NCBI GenBank assembly: GCA_029256725.1
Contig: JAQSXJ010000062.1
Span: forward strand, 1-56,194
DNA length: 56,194 nt
Reading direction: 5' to 3'
DNA from: Anaerocolumna sp.
Lineage (GTDB): Bacteria; Bacillota; Clostridia; Lachnospirales; Lachnospiraceae
Below are positions 1-8,384 of the stretch, one piece after another. Every line of letters starts with the position of its first letter. The first letter of the stretch is position 1. The notes beneath the pieces were generated by a model, which saw only the letters and a list, made by a program, of their open reading frames with translations, was not told where the DNA came from and did not search any database. The position numbers and the translations under genes were made by a program.

Positions 1-2226
1 AGAAGATTTATCCAGATGTTCTCTGATGTAGTTATGGAAATCAGCAAAGCTAAATTCGAAAGAGTTTTAGATGAAATCAAAGAGAAGAAAGGTGTTCATT
101 ACGACACTGATCTTACTGCTGAAGATTTAAAAGAAGTTATTACTGAATTTAAAGCATTATATAAAACAGAAAAAGGTACAGATTTCCCTCAGAATCCTGC
201 TGATCAGTTAATTGAAGCTGTAACAGCTGTATTCCGTTCATGGGACAACCCTCGTGCTATCTACTATAGAAGAATGAATGATATCCCTGGAGATTGGGGT
301 ACAGCTGTTAACGTTCAGGCCATGGTATTTGGTAACATGGGTGAGACATCCGGTACAGGTGTTGCCTTCACACGTAACCCTTCCACTGGTGAAGCTAAGA
401 TCTATGGTGAGTACTTAATCAACGCTCAGGGTGAAGACGTTGTTGCTGGTATCAGAACTCCTCTACCTATTACAAGACTGGAAGAGGATATGCCAGAAGT
501 ATTTACAGAGTTCATGAGAATTGCTAACCTGCTTGAGAACCACTACAAAGATATGCAGGATATGGAGTTCACAATCGAAGATAAGACATTATACTTCTTA
601 CAGACACGTAACGGTAAGAGAACAGCTCCCGCTGCTCTTCAGATCGCTTGCGATTTAGTAGATGAAGGAAAGATCACAAAAGAGCAGGCTATCGCAAGAA
701 TCGAAGCTAAATCCTTAGATCAGTTATTACATCCCGGATTTGATGTTGCTGCATTAAAGGCAGCTACACCTGTTGGAAAAGCTCTACCTGCTTCTCCTGG
801 TGCTGCAGCTGGTAAAGTATACTTTACTGCTGATGACGCTAAGAAGAGCCATGAAAAAGGTGAAAGAGTTATCCTTGTTCGTCTTGAGACATCACCTGAA
901 GATATCGAAGGTATGCATGCAGCTGAAGGTATCTTAACTGTACGTGGTGGTATGACATCTCACGCAGCTGTAGTTGCTCGTGGTATGGGTACTGCTTGCG
1001 TTTCCGGTTGTGGTGAAATCGTAATTGATGAAGCAGCTAAATACTTTACAATCGCTGGACAGACTGTGAAAGAAGGAGATTACATCTCTCTTGACGGTTC
1101 TACCGGTAGCATCTATATTGGAGATATCCCTACTGTAGAAGCAGTTATCAGTGGTAACTTTGATAGAATTATGACATGGGCTGATGAAATCAGAACATTA
1201 AAGGTAAGAACAAATGCAGATACACCTGCTGATGCAGCTAATGCTGTTAAGTTCGGTGCTGAAGGTATCGGTCTTTGCCGTACAGAGCATATGTTCTTTG
1301 AAGGTGAAAGAATCCACAAGATTAGAAAGATGATTCTTTCTAAGACTGTTGAAGCTAGAGAAGAAGCTCTTAACCAGTTAATACCTTTCCAGAAAGGTGA
1401 CTTCAAAGGCTTATACGAAGTTATGGAAGGAAGACCTGTTACTATCCGTTTCTTAGATCCTCCGTTACATGAGTTCGTACCTACAGAAGATGATGATATC
1501 GCTGCATTAGCAAAAGATATGGGTCTTTCTGTTGAAGAAGTTAAAGCTACTTGTGATTCCTTACATGAGTTCAACCCTATGATGGGACACAGAGGCTGCC
1601 GTCTTGCCGTAACTTATCCTGAAATTGCCAAGATGCAGACAAGAGCAGTTATGGAAGCAGCTATCGAAGTTAAGAACGAAAAAGGATTTGATATCATTCC
1701 TGAAATCATGATTCCTTTAGTAGGCGAGAAGAGAGAGTTAAAATTCGTTAAAGATATCGTAGTTGAGACTGCTGAAGCTGTTAAAGCTGAAAAAGGATCT
1801 GATATCGAATACCACATCGGTACAATGATCGAGATTCCTCGTGCAGCATTACTTGCTAACGAAATCGCTGAAGAAGCTGAGTTCTTCTCCTTCGGTACTA
1901 ACGATTTAACACAGATGGCATTCGGATTCTCTCGTGATGATGCTGGTAAGTTCTTAGATTCTTACTACACTAACAAGATTTTCGAATCTGATCCTTTCGC
2001 AAGACTTGATCAGGAAGGTGTTGGCCAGTTAGTTAAAATGGCATCCGAAAAAGGTCGTGCTACAAGACCTAACATCAAGCTTGGTATCTGTGGAGAGCAC
2101 GGTGGAGATCCTTCAACAGTTGAATTCTGCCATAATGTAGGACTTAACTATGTATCCTGCTCACCTTTCCGTGTGCCTATTGCAAGACTTGCAGCAGCAC
2201 AGGCAGTATTAAACGCTAAAAAATAA
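1..2226 (+). CDS. ppdK: Pyruvate, phosphate dikinase (C-terminal ~85%, cut by window edge)
   Basis: PPDK interconverts ATP + Pi + pyruvate and AMP + PPi + PEP in the cytosol; in anaerobic Firmicutes it usually works in PPi-linked glycolysis. The reading frame is open from base 1, so the true start lies outside the window; about 741 of the usual ~875 residues are present. Visible in order: the end of the nucleotide-binding domain (GETSGTGVAFTRNPSTG), the swivelling domain with the phosphohistidine motif GGMTSHAAVVARG (His near residue 320), and the PEP/pyruvate TIM barrel with SFGTNDLTQMAFGFSRDD and the catalytic-Cys loop GICGEHGGDP. A terminator follows at 2296-2330, so this is the end of its transcript. 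Codon use is regular and the gene looks intact. Confidence 0.97.
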   Translation, partial: RRFIQMFSDVVMEISKAKFERVLDEIKEKKGVHYDTDLTAEDLKEVITEFKALYKTEKGTDFPQNPADQLIEAVTAVFRSWDNPRAIYYRRMNDIPGDWGTAVNVQAMVFGNMGETSGTGVAFTRNPSTGEAKIYGEYLINAQGEDVVAGIRTPLPITRLEEDMPEVFTEFMRIANLLENHYKDMQDMEFTIEDKTLYFLQTRNGKRTAPAALQIACDLVDEGKITKEQAIARIEAKSLDQLLHPGFDVAALKAATPVGKALPASPGAAAGKVYFTADDAKKSHEKGERVILVRLETSPEDIEGMHAAEGILTVRGGMTSHAAVVARGMGTACVSGCGEIVIDEAAKYFTIAGQTVKEGDYISLDGSTGSIYIGDIPTVEAVISGNFDRIMTWADEIRTLKVRTNADTPADAANAVKFGAEGIGLCRTEHMFFEGERIHKIRKMILSKTVEAREEALNQLIPFQKGDFKGLYEVMEGRPVTIRFLDPPLHEFVPTEDDDIAALAKDMGLSVEEVKATCDSLHEFNPMMGHRGCRLAVTYPEIAKMQTRAVMEAAIEVKNEKGFDIIPEIMIPLVGEKRELKFVKDIVVETAEAVKAEKGSDIEYHIGTMIEIPRAALLANEIAEEAEFFSFGTNDLTQMAFGFSRDDAGKFLDSYYTNKIFESDPFARLDQEGVGQLVKMASEKGRATRPNIKLGICGEHGGDPSTVEFCHNVGLNYVSCSPFRVPIARLAAAQAVLNAKK

Positions 2227-2295
2227 TAAATCTTTGATATTAAGTGGTTTAGCTTAAGACAGACAAATCTTAATAAAGTAAGATTAGATTAATAG

Positions 2296-2330
2296 AACAC
2301 CCTATCATGTAAAAGTGGTAGGGTGTTTTT
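2296..2330 (+). terminator. Rho-independent terminator after ppdK
   Basis: AACACCCTATCA (2296-2307) pairs with TGGTAGGGTGTT (2316-2327) with one mismatch and is followed by a T run. It lies 70 bp after the ppdK stop. Confidence 0.85.
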
Positions 2331-2462
2331 CAGTATGTGAAAGTATATAAATTTGGGCTATTGCTTGAGCTAGAGTTGATTCTGCTTTATGTTTGAGTTT
2401 GCAGAACAGGTACTAAGGAGTTAGAGTAAGTGTTATGATAGTCTTTTATTAAGGAGGCAAAA

Positions 2463-2774
2463 ATGGTTGAGATAGTGAACAATGCTGTAATCAACAATCA
2501 CATAGTTAGTCGTACATTGATTACATGCCTCTATAGGAGGCATGACAATGTGGGAGTAGATACTATTACAGAACATAGAAAAAAGGGTATATCTACCTTG
2601 TTGGTTTATAAGACACTGTTGGAAGCTGATAAACGAAATAGAATGTGTATATGGGACTGCACAGAGGATAATGCAGCCTCTGAAAGAACTGCACGTAAAG
2701 TGAGATTTGAGCTAGAAAGAACATACACAATTTGTTGGTTTACTATAAAGGCGGTTGCGCTTGATTTAGTCTAA
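2463..2774 (+). pseudogene. GNAT acetyltransferase remnant (C-terminal half only)
   Basis: The 103-residue frame contains only the C-terminal part of a GNAT N-acetyltransferase: the GVDTITEHRKKGISTLL stretch matches the acetyl-CoA pyrophosphate-loop region and WDCTEDNAASERTARKV..FE matches the last conserved motif (usually AxKLGFE). Family members of this type are normally ~240-260 residues, so the N-terminal half is missing. A good ribosome site (AAGGAGG, 2451-2457) and an ATG sit directly before the truncated sequence, which suggests an internal deletion that joined the original start region to the C-terminal half. A functional acetyltransferase is unlikely. A short real protein cannot be excluded. 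Confidence 0.55.
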
Positions 2775-2831
2775 GGGCAAGATATTATGCTCATGTCATC
2801 TGTATTGTGGCACAGAGCATTATAAATAATT

Positions 2832-2878
2832 AAACCTCGTTTGATGAGCTTTCATTGGTTGTCAGATGAGAGGTTTTT
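2832..2878 (+). terminator. Probable terminator after the GNAT remnant
   Basis: AACCTC (2833-2838) and GAGGTT (2870-2875) form the base of an imperfect stem, followed by TTTTT. The loop is long with weak inner pairing, so confidence is moderate. Confidence 0.5.
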
Positions 2879-3063
2879 GCTTATTAATAATTCGAATATA
2901 AATTATATCTATTGTGACTCAGTGTAAATTTTATTTGCTTTTTGAATATATTATTTTATCTGTACCAAAACACGAATTTACCAAAAAAAATTAGCAGATA
3001 AGAATTAATCTAAAATTATGGTAAATAATGTATGTGAGGAGTTTAAATAAAAGGAGAAAAAAT

Positions 3064-4227
3064 ATGGCATTAAATAATTTAATGATAGACTTTATGAAAA
3101 AATTCGATGAAAAGCCCTTTACCATTGAACTGAAGGGAAAAGAACATCTAATCGGAACCGGAGATCCCATGTTTAAAGTCAAATTCAACAAGGAAATTCC
3201 CATTACTGACTTGATAACTAGTACATCCATTGCGTTGGGTGAAGCCTATATGAAAGGTGATCTGGAAATAGAAGGTGATTTATATCATGCCTTGAATTGC
3301 TTTTTAGGACAGATGGGAAAGTTTCATACAGATAAAAAAGCTTTAAAGAAATTGATTTTCACCTCCAGTTCTAAGAAGAATCAAAAGCAGGAAGTATCTT
3401 CTCATTACGATATAGGAAATGACTTCTATAAGCTCTGGCTCGATGAATCCTTAAGCTATTCCTGCGCGTATTTTGCGAAGGAGACGGATACTTTATTTGA
3501 AGCCCAGAACAACAAGATTGATAGAATACTAAAGAAACTCAATTTACAACCGGGAATGGAACTTCTTGATATTGGCTGTGGCTGGGGAAGTTTACTTATC
3601 CGGGCGGTAAAAGAATACGGAGTAACCGGTAAAGGAATCACCCTTAGTAAAGAGCAATATAATAGCTTTAAACTGAGGATTGAAGAGGAAGGGTTAACTG
3701 ACAAACTGACAGTAGAGATACTGGACTATAGAGATTTACCAAAGAAGGATTGGTCCTTTGACAGAGTCGTAAGTGTTGGAATGATAGAACATGTTGGCAG
3801 AGATAACTATAATCAATTCATGTCCTGTGCGGATTCCGTGTTAAAACCTCATGGACTATTTTTATTGCATTATATCAGTGCCCTAAGGGAATATCCGGGT
3901 GATGCCTGGATTAAGAAATATATTTTCCCCGGTGGTATGGTACCAAGTCTCAGGGAAATCATTAATTTGTGTGCAGACTATAATTTTTATACTCTGGATG
4001 TTGAAAGCCTGCGGAGGCATTATAATAGAACACTTCTATGCTGGGATAAGAACTTTAATGAGCATAGGGATGAGATTGAGAAAATGATGGGACTGGAATT
4101 CACTAGGATGTGGGATCTGTATCTGTGCGCCTGCGCTGCAACCTTTAATAACGGGATTATTGACCTGCACCAAATTCTTATCAGCAAAGGAATCAATAAC
4201 GATTTACCTATGACTAGATGGTATTAA
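3064..4227 (+). CDS. cfa: Cyclopropane-fatty-acyl-phospholipid synthase
   Basis: Transfers a methylene group from S-adenosylmethionine to cis double bonds of membrane phospholipid acyl chains, a membrane-surface reaction that hardens the bilayer. The 387-residue product has the family's usual length. Residues ~115-140 show the CFA synthase signature (SSHYDIGNDFYKLWLDESLSYSCAYF region), followed by the SAM-binding motif LDIGCGWGSL, then VSVGMIEHVG and the C-terminal HYNRTLLCWDKNF/R..WDLYLCACAATF blocks. The start at 3064 is chosen because AAGGAG (3051-3056) stands just before it; an in-frame ATG at 3028 has no ribosome site. It appears monocistronic, with a terminator at 4312-4366. Confidence 0.95.
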   Translation: MALNNLMIDFMKKFDEKPFTIELKGKEHLIGTGDPMFKVKFNKEIPITDLITSTSIALGEAYMKGDLEIEGDLYHALNCFLGQMGKFHTDKKALKKLIFTSSSKKNQKQEVSSHYDIGNDFYKLWLDESLSYSCAYFAKETDTLFEAQNNKIDRILKKLNLQPGMELLDIGCGWGSLLIRAVKEYGVTGKGITLSKEQYNSFKLRIEEEGLTDKLTVEILDYRDLPKKDWSFDRVVSVGMIEHVGRDNYNQFMSCADSVLKPHGLFLLHYISALREYPGDAWIKKYIFPGGMVPSLREIINLCADYNFYTLDVESLRRHYNRTLLCWDKNFNEHRDEIEKMMGLEFTRMWDLYLCACAATFNNGIIDLHQILISKGINNDLPMTRWY

Positions 4228-4311
4228 TGTATAAATGTGGTATAAGATGGTTTTGATATAAAGTCGGTGGTGCAATTATTTTCTTTGCATTTGTTAATAA
4301 GTTGTCATGTA

Positions 4312-4366
4312 AACTGACCAGGTATAGATTGTTCCTATAGCAAATATACATCTGGTCAGTTTTATA
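4312..4366 (+). terminator. Long-stem terminator after cfa
   Basis: AACTGACCAG (4312-4321) pairs perfectly with CTGGTCAGTT (4352-4361), with further inner pairing GTATA/TATAC, followed by a short T run. The rest of the 312-bp gap (4228-4539) is AT-rich with no other recognisable element. Confidence 0.75.
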
Positions 4367-4539
4367 ATATTAGAAATAATGATTATACTGTAGTGAAGAT
4401 TTTCTAAAACCTTACAAATAGTAGTTGATTGGCTTTTTTTTATATAGTACAATGAATGAAATATGTAGTAGTATTATTTATATTTTCTTGAGTGATTTAT
4501 TGCAATAATAAAATTATAAAGTACAAGAAAGGAAATACA

Positions 4540-5427
4540 ATGAAAAAGAAATTAATTGCCTTTACCATGGTAATGTTGGTTCTGGTATCCTATCTATTTA
4601 GTGGCAGCAATATGAAAATAAATGCAGCAGTGAAAGACGATAAGCCTATTATATTAGAGAAGCCGTCTTTTGCTTATTATATCTCTGATAAGGCATCGAC
4701 AAAAAAGGCCAAGTCCATCAAATTAAATGTGAAGTCAAGCAAAGCGAATAATATTTCGGAGGATGATCAGTGGCTTAAGGATAATAAACTGACCTTGAAT
4801 ACATATGAGATACCTAATTATTACAGCAACACAACCGGTAATTTGCCAGAAGAACTAGATACTGAGTGGAATAACCTGATCATAACTTCTGCATTTTATG
4901 ATTCTAGTTACATTTATTGCACTTATGGGGCTGATTATTCAGAAGGTTATATCTTAAACATTTATAATGCAAAAACAATGGAATTAAAATATTCCTTGGA
5001 TTTTTCTGCTTATCGGTATTCACCTCAATATATCAAAGCAGATTATGATTTTATCCAGCAGCGTATAAATTGGGCAACAATAAAAGGCGGCGTACTTTAT
5101 ATTTCCCACAGCCATAATACCTATGCGAAAAGCTCAAAGAACATGAATGGCTATATTACAGCGATAAAGCTGTCTGATAATAGTGTTCTGTGGAGAACAA
5201 AAGCCTTGGTCAGCAACGCAAATAATTTTCTTATGGTAGGTAATGTAATTGTAACCGGATACGGATTCACTGATGAAGCGGATTATCTGTACCAGATAGA
5301 CAGGAACACAGGAAAAGTCTTAAACAAACAACTATTGAAATCAGCCGCCTCCTATATCATTAAAAAAGGTAACTTCTTATATGTCCATACGTATAACACG
5401 GACTATAAATTTGAAATCGTACAATAA
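4540..5427 (+). CDS. Secreted PQQ-like beta-propeller protein of unknown function
   Basis: A 295-residue protein beginning with a clear signal peptide (MKKKLIAFTMVMLVLVSYLFSG, cleavage probably near KINAA). The mature part carries weak WD/PQQ-like beta-strand repeats: YITAIKLSDNSVLWRTKAL and YLYQIDRNTGKVLNKQLL have the typical D-x-(N/K)-TG-x-(V/L)-L-W pattern of quinoprotein-like propellers, though there are too few blades for a complete one. No catalytic motif is visible, and a cell-surface or exported binding role is only inference. The start at 4540 follows AGAAAGG (4526-4532); upstream in-frame codons lack a ribosome site. The stop lies inside the first copy of a short direct repeat. Confidence 0.75.
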   Translation: MKKKLIAFTMVMLVLVSYLFSGSNMKINAAVKDDKPIILEKPSFAYYISDKASTKKAKSIKLNVKSSKANNISEDDQWLKDNKLTLNTYEIPNYYSNTTGNLPEELDTEWNNLIITSAFYDSSYIYCTYGADYSEGYILNIYNAKTMELKYSLDFSAYRYSPQYIKADYDFIQQRINWATIKGGVLYISHSHNTYAKSSKNMNGYITAIKLSDNSVLWRTKALVSNANNFLMVGNVIVTGYGFTDEADYLYQIDRNTGKVLNKQLLKSAASYIIKKGNFLYVHTYNTDYKFEIVQ

Positions 5428-5449
5428 TTTTAAAATCGTACAATAATTT
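5414..5449 (+). repeat. Short direct repeat over a stop codon
   Basis: AAATCGTACAATAATTT occurs at 5414-5430 and again at 5433-5449 (period 19). The first copy contains the stop codon of the preceding gene, so this is a recent small tandem duplication at a gene end. Confidence 0.8.
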
Positions 5450-5528
5450 CTATTCTTACCGGGTTGCTTTAGCTTAAGAAATAGTTTATACAGAGGAAGG
5501 AAAGTTTTCTCATTTAAAGAAGATAATA

Positions 5529-5627
5529 ATGAATAACTTAAAAGAGCGTAAATCAAGAAATACCCTTCTGACAGTAGGTGTTGAGATGATAACTATCCAC
5601 TGCAAAGAGGGGATTTTTAATGGTTAG
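5529..5627 (+). pseudogene. Small ORF, possible TetR N-terminal remnant
   Basis: A 32-codon frame (MNNLKERKSRNTLLTVGVEMI...) resembles the first helix of TetR-family regulators (charged start, then LL..GVEMI), but nothing of the remaining regulator follows. It lies just upstream of the alpha/beta hydrolase gene, where a divergent or co-transcribed TetR would be plausible. There is no strong ribosome site. Low confidence: it could be chance. Confidence 0.25.
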
Positions 5628-5654
5628 AAAAATTAAATACAGGATGAAATAATA

Positions 5655-6611
5655 ATGAGAAATAAAAAATATAGAAAACATAAGATACTTTTTCTCCTTG
5701 CTTTTATAATTGTCACAGGCAGTATATGGCAGATTATAATGGAGAGATATGAAGCTAAGGAATATAAGCCGACAGGTGAACTGATTACAGTCAATTCTCA
5801 TAAGATGCATACATATAGCCTTGGCGATGGGATAGATACCCTCGTCTTTATCGCCGGCTCAGGAACCACGAGTGCTTATACAGACTTTTATTATATGCAG
5901 CAGGAATTATCCGTCTACGCAAAAACCTTTAGTTATGATCATGCCGGTCTGGGGTGGAGTGATGGTACGGATATTCCCAGAACCATTGATAACGTGACAG
6001 GTGAGCTTCATGAGCTATTAAGAGAAGCTGGACATGCTGGACCATACATTATAGTGGCTCATTCTCTGGCCTCATTAGAAGCTATCAGGTATGCGCAGAG
6101 ATACCAGGGAGAGGTTAAGGGAATTATATTACTGGATGGAGGAAGCCCGGAGTATTATGCTGATTATTCCGAATTGAGTTCCATTCTGCTTAACCGAACC
6201 AGCGCAGTTCTTAGAATAACAGGTATAAATAGGCTGCTTGGAACCCTTGGTCTAAAGCTTCCTTTTGTAGGTGAGGATACCAGAAATCATTTGCTTCCGG
6301 ATAGCGTAAAGAAAATCGATGCTGCAATGTATTATAATAAACTAGGCAGCAGTGAGAATCTGAAGGGTTTGGGATTAATTAATGAGAATGCACAAACGGT
6401 TATTGATAACGGTTATCTGAAGGATATCCCCTTATTGGCTCTATCAGCAAAAAGTGATGACAAGTGGACGAAGGCCCAGGAGGAATTATTACGTTGGTCT
6501 GATAAAAGCAGTGGTATGGTAATTAATGAAAGTAAGCATTATCTCCATTGGACAAATAAAGACAAGGTTATTGCTGAGGTATTAGATTTCTTAAATAAAT
6601 ATGGAAATTAA
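5655..6611 (+). CDS. Membrane-anchored alpha/beta-hydrolase
   Basis: A 318-residue alpha/beta-hydrolase fold protein with an N-terminal signal anchor (residues ~10-29, KILFLLAFIIVTGSIWQII), so the catalytic domain is probably outside the membrane. The oxyanion loop is FIAGSGTTS (~66-74), then SYDHAGLGWSD (~93-103) typical of the fold. The nucleophile elbow reads AHSLAS with Ser137, instead of the usual GHSxGG. The acid is likely in LSAKSDDKW (~269-277) and the base is His in ESKHYLHW near the end. This is a complete Ser-Asp-His triad, so activity is plausible; the substrate (ester, lipid or peptide) is unknown. No terminator follows closely, but a new promoter begins at 6678. Confidence 0.85.
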   Translation: MRNKKYRKHKILFLLAFIIVTGSIWQIIMERYEAKEYKPTGELITVNSHKMHTYSLGDGIDTLVFIAGSGTTSAYTDFYYMQQELSVYAKTFSYDHAGLGWSDGTDIPRTIDNVTGELHELLREAGHAGPYIIVAHSLASLEAIRYAQRYQGEVKGIILLDGGSPEYYADYSELSSILLNRTSAVLRITGINRLLGTLGLKLPFVGEDTRNHLLPDSVKKIDAAMYYNKLGSSENLKGLGLINENAQTVIDNGYLKDIPLLALSAKSDDKWTKAQEELLRWSDKSSGMVINESKHYLHWTNKDKVIAEVLDFLNKYGN

Positions 6612-6677
6612 GGAAGTTACTATTGAAATACTGAAAAAAGTGAGAGATTAGAGGATACATGAAATATCCCGAAATAT

Positions 6678-6706
6678 TTGACATTTTCAGGATAAGTGTT
6701 TATACT
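6678..6706 (+). promoter_or_regulatory. Sigma-A promoter for the Cfr-like leader RNA
   Basis: TTGACA (6678-6683), a 17-bp spacer and TATACT (6701-6706). The transcript would start near 6713, giving a leader of about 450 nt before the Cfr-like gene at 7166. Confidence 0.75.
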
Positions 6707-6765
6707 GGATTCATATTATGAAAGTGAGGTAAAAGTGTATGTTAAGTGTGGTAAGATCGGAGATT

Positions 6766-7017
6766 ACAACTGAATAGTTGTAAAGGGATTACTTTTGTGT
6801 TCAGGTGATAAAGAAGCCCTTTACTTCGGTAAATACCGATGTATTTGTCTTACTGAATGCAGCATACACTATTTTATCTATCTATAAATATTGCAGACGG
6901 AAAGAACATGACTTTTTAGGTCGTGTTTTTTTATTTATGGAAATTAGAGTTACACTCCATTTCTGATAGAACCATAGGTGTAAGTTGCTGAGTATGGCAA
7001 TACATCTATGGTTTTTT
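6766..7017 (+). promoter_or_regulatory. Hairpin-rich leader with two tandem intrinsic terminators (attenuators)
   Basis: In order: a CAACT/AGTTG hairpin (6768-6781); GTAAAGGG (6780-6787) with CCCTTTAC (6817-6824); CGGT/ACCG (6827-6838); a first terminator AACATGAC/GTCGTGTT (6905-6927) with seven following T; and a second terminator AACCATAGGTGTA (6970-6982) with TACATCTATGGTT (7001-7013) and a T run to 7017. A 20-codon frame (6857-6919) ends inside the loop of the first terminator. Two terminators between promoter and gene suggest conditional read-through (transcription attenuation) as known for ribosome-targeting antibiotic resistance genes. No protein gene lies here. Confidence 0.6.
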
Positions 7018-7037
7018 ATTATTTGTAGAAAGCGGTG

Positions 7038-7076
7038 ATGGAACATGTACAATATGGATTATATCGTTACACATGA
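7038..7076 (+). CDS. Putative 12-residue leader peptide of the Cfr-like gene
   Basis: ATG...TGA encodes MEHVQYGLYRYT. It ends 5 nt before the first arm of the RNA switch at 7082-7170 and 90 nt before the methyltransferase start. Position and size match leader peptides of erm-type translational attenuators, in which an antibiotic-stalled ribosome changes the mRNA fold. The ribosome site (AAGCGG) is weak. Whether it is translated is inference. Confidence 0.45.
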   Translation: MEHVQYGLYRYT

Positions 7077-7081
7077 CAGAC

Positions 7082-7170
7082 TCCATGCAAAGCCAGAAGT
7101 TTTAGGCGATCTTTGCATGGAATAGAAATGTCGCCAATCATGCTGGCTTTGCTGAGGAAGTCCACATGGA
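7082..7170 (+). promoter_or_regulatory. Two-state RNA switch overlapping the Cfr-like start codon
   Basis: State A: TCCATGCAAAG (7082-7092) pairs perfectly with CTTTGCATGGA (7111-7121). State B: GCAAAGCCAG (7087-7096) pairs perfectly with CTGGCTTTGC (7143-7152), while TCCATG (7082-7087) is also complementary to CATGGA at the start codon (7165-7170), with GGCGA/TCGCC (7105-7109/7131-7135) nested inside. The two states use the same 5' arm and exclude each other. State B ties up the start codon and bulges the ribosome site GAGGAAG (7154-7160). This is the architecture of translational attenuation. Confidence 0.65.
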
Positions 7171-8083
7171 ACAGATTAATTCAAAATACTATAAAATGAA
7201 AGAAATAGTTACAAATTTAAATTTACCGAAATACAGATACGAACAGATCCTAAAAGCTATATTTACCCAACGAAAAGAGCAGTTTTCAGAGATGAATGCC
7301 CTTCCGGCGATGCTGCGGGAGGCTTTGATACGGGAATTCGGAGAGCATGTAAACAGTGCAAAGCCTGTGGTATCACAGAAAAGCAAACAGTCCAATAAGT
7401 TATTATTTGAGCTGACTGACGGTGAGCACATTGAAGCCATCGGGTTATTTTATAGAAAAGGCTGGGAATCCTTTTGTATCTCTTCCCAGTGCGGCTGTGG
7501 CTTTGGCTGTAGCTTCTGCGCAACGGGAACAGCAGGGCTTATGAGAAATCTTACGGCAGATGAGATAACAGACCAGTTACTTTATTTCTATCAGATAGGA
7601 CACAAACTAGACAGTGTATCCTTTATGGGAATGGGTGAAGCCTTTGCCAATCCTCATTTATTTGATGGGTTAGCTCTGCTGACTGACAGTAACCTGTTTG
7701 GTCTGAGTCAGAGAAGGATAACCGTATCAACCATTGGATTTATACCGGAGATTAAAAAGCTTACAAGAAGCTATCCTCAGATTAATCTGGCATTTTCCCT
7801 TCATTCTCCTTTTGATGAGCAAAGAAGCAGTATCATGCCGGTCAATAAAAGATATCCGTTGCAGGAAGTAATGGAAACCTTAGATGAGCACATACGTCAG
7901 ACAGGGCGGAAAGTATTCCTGGCATATATTATGTTGCACGGAATAAACGATACCGAAGAACATGCGAAAGCTCTGGCAGAATTAGTGCAGAAAAGGGCTG
8001 TGGGAAAACAGTTGTATCATATTGATCTGATACCTTATAATAATACGGATAAAACCAGCAGAAACTTATTGATGTTAGGTTGA
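7166..8083 (+). pseudogene. cfr-like: Cfr-like 23S rRNA (A2503-C8) methyltransferase, decayed at the C-terminus
   Basis: Radical-SAM RNA methyltransferase of the Cfr/RlmN superfamily; Cfr methylates C8 of A2503 in 23S rRNA and gives resistance to phenicols, lincosamides, oxazolidinones, pleuromutilins and streptogramin A. Blocks near-identical to Cfr are visible: GWESFCISSQCGCGFGCSFCATG (the CxxxCxxC cluster motif lies in its second half), LTADEITDQLLYF, DSVSFMGMGEA, ITVSTIGFIP, INLAFSLHSPFDEQRS, LDEHIRQTGRKVFLAYIMLHGIND and LYHIDLIPYN. The 305-residue frame ends at TSRNLLMLG, about 40 residues short. In the next frame GAGISTKTI matches Cfr's SAGIHVTI, so ~20 codons plus frame are lost, and the C-terminal segment bearing the essential second catalytic Cys (Cys338 in Cfr) is absent. 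Ribosome site and leader are intact. A closer relation to Cfr than to RlmN is judged by eye. Confidence 0.8.
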
Positions 8084-8130
8084 TAGGTGCAGGTATATCA
8101 ACAAAAACCATTTGAACAATTTTTATAGCA

Positions 8131-8165
8131 AAAGGCAAACTATATGATTGGTATAGTTTGCCTTT
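8131..8165 (+). terminator. Terminator after the Cfr-like gene
   Basis: AAAGGCAAACTATA (8131-8144) pairs perfectly with TATAGTTTGCCTTT (8152-8165), followed by TTC. It overlaps what would be the last homologous codons of the decayed gene. Confidence 0.9.
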
Positions 8166-8325
8166 TCAATACTTTTTAGGAAGAACACACATCTAGGTAT
8201 TTATTAGAATTTTACTGCTTTATCCTTTTAACTTCAGGAAGAATCACTTTAACCTAAGGAAGAGAATCCTGGATTAATACAAAGTAATGAATTTCTTCTA
8301 AAAGAATTATGCCAATAAGTAAAGG

Positions 8326-8354
8326 TTGAGTATACAACAAATTTAGTGTACAAT
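8326..8354 (+). promoter_or_regulatory. Sigma-A promoter for the secDF operon
   Basis: TTGAGT (8326-8331), 17-bp spacer, TACAAT (8349-8354). The predicted transcript starts near 8361, just ahead of AAGGAGG (8372-8378) and the GTG at 8385. The preceding gap (8166-8325) shows nothing else I recognise. Confidence 0.7.
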
Positions 8355-8384
8355 GTAACGGAAGTTTACCGAAGGAGGAAGCCT

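Noticed and set aside
1113..1574. Antisense ORF inside ppdK (and similar long antisense frames across other genes)
   Set aside because: Shadow of the real gene: no ribosome site, no protein-family signal, and the overlying gene is well conserved.
8086..8160. Cfr tail homology GKLYDWY aligned to ACGQLYGNY
   Set aside because: The match falls on the terminator hairpin, so it may be accidental. Only the GAGISTKTI match just upstream was used as evidence of the lost C-terminus.
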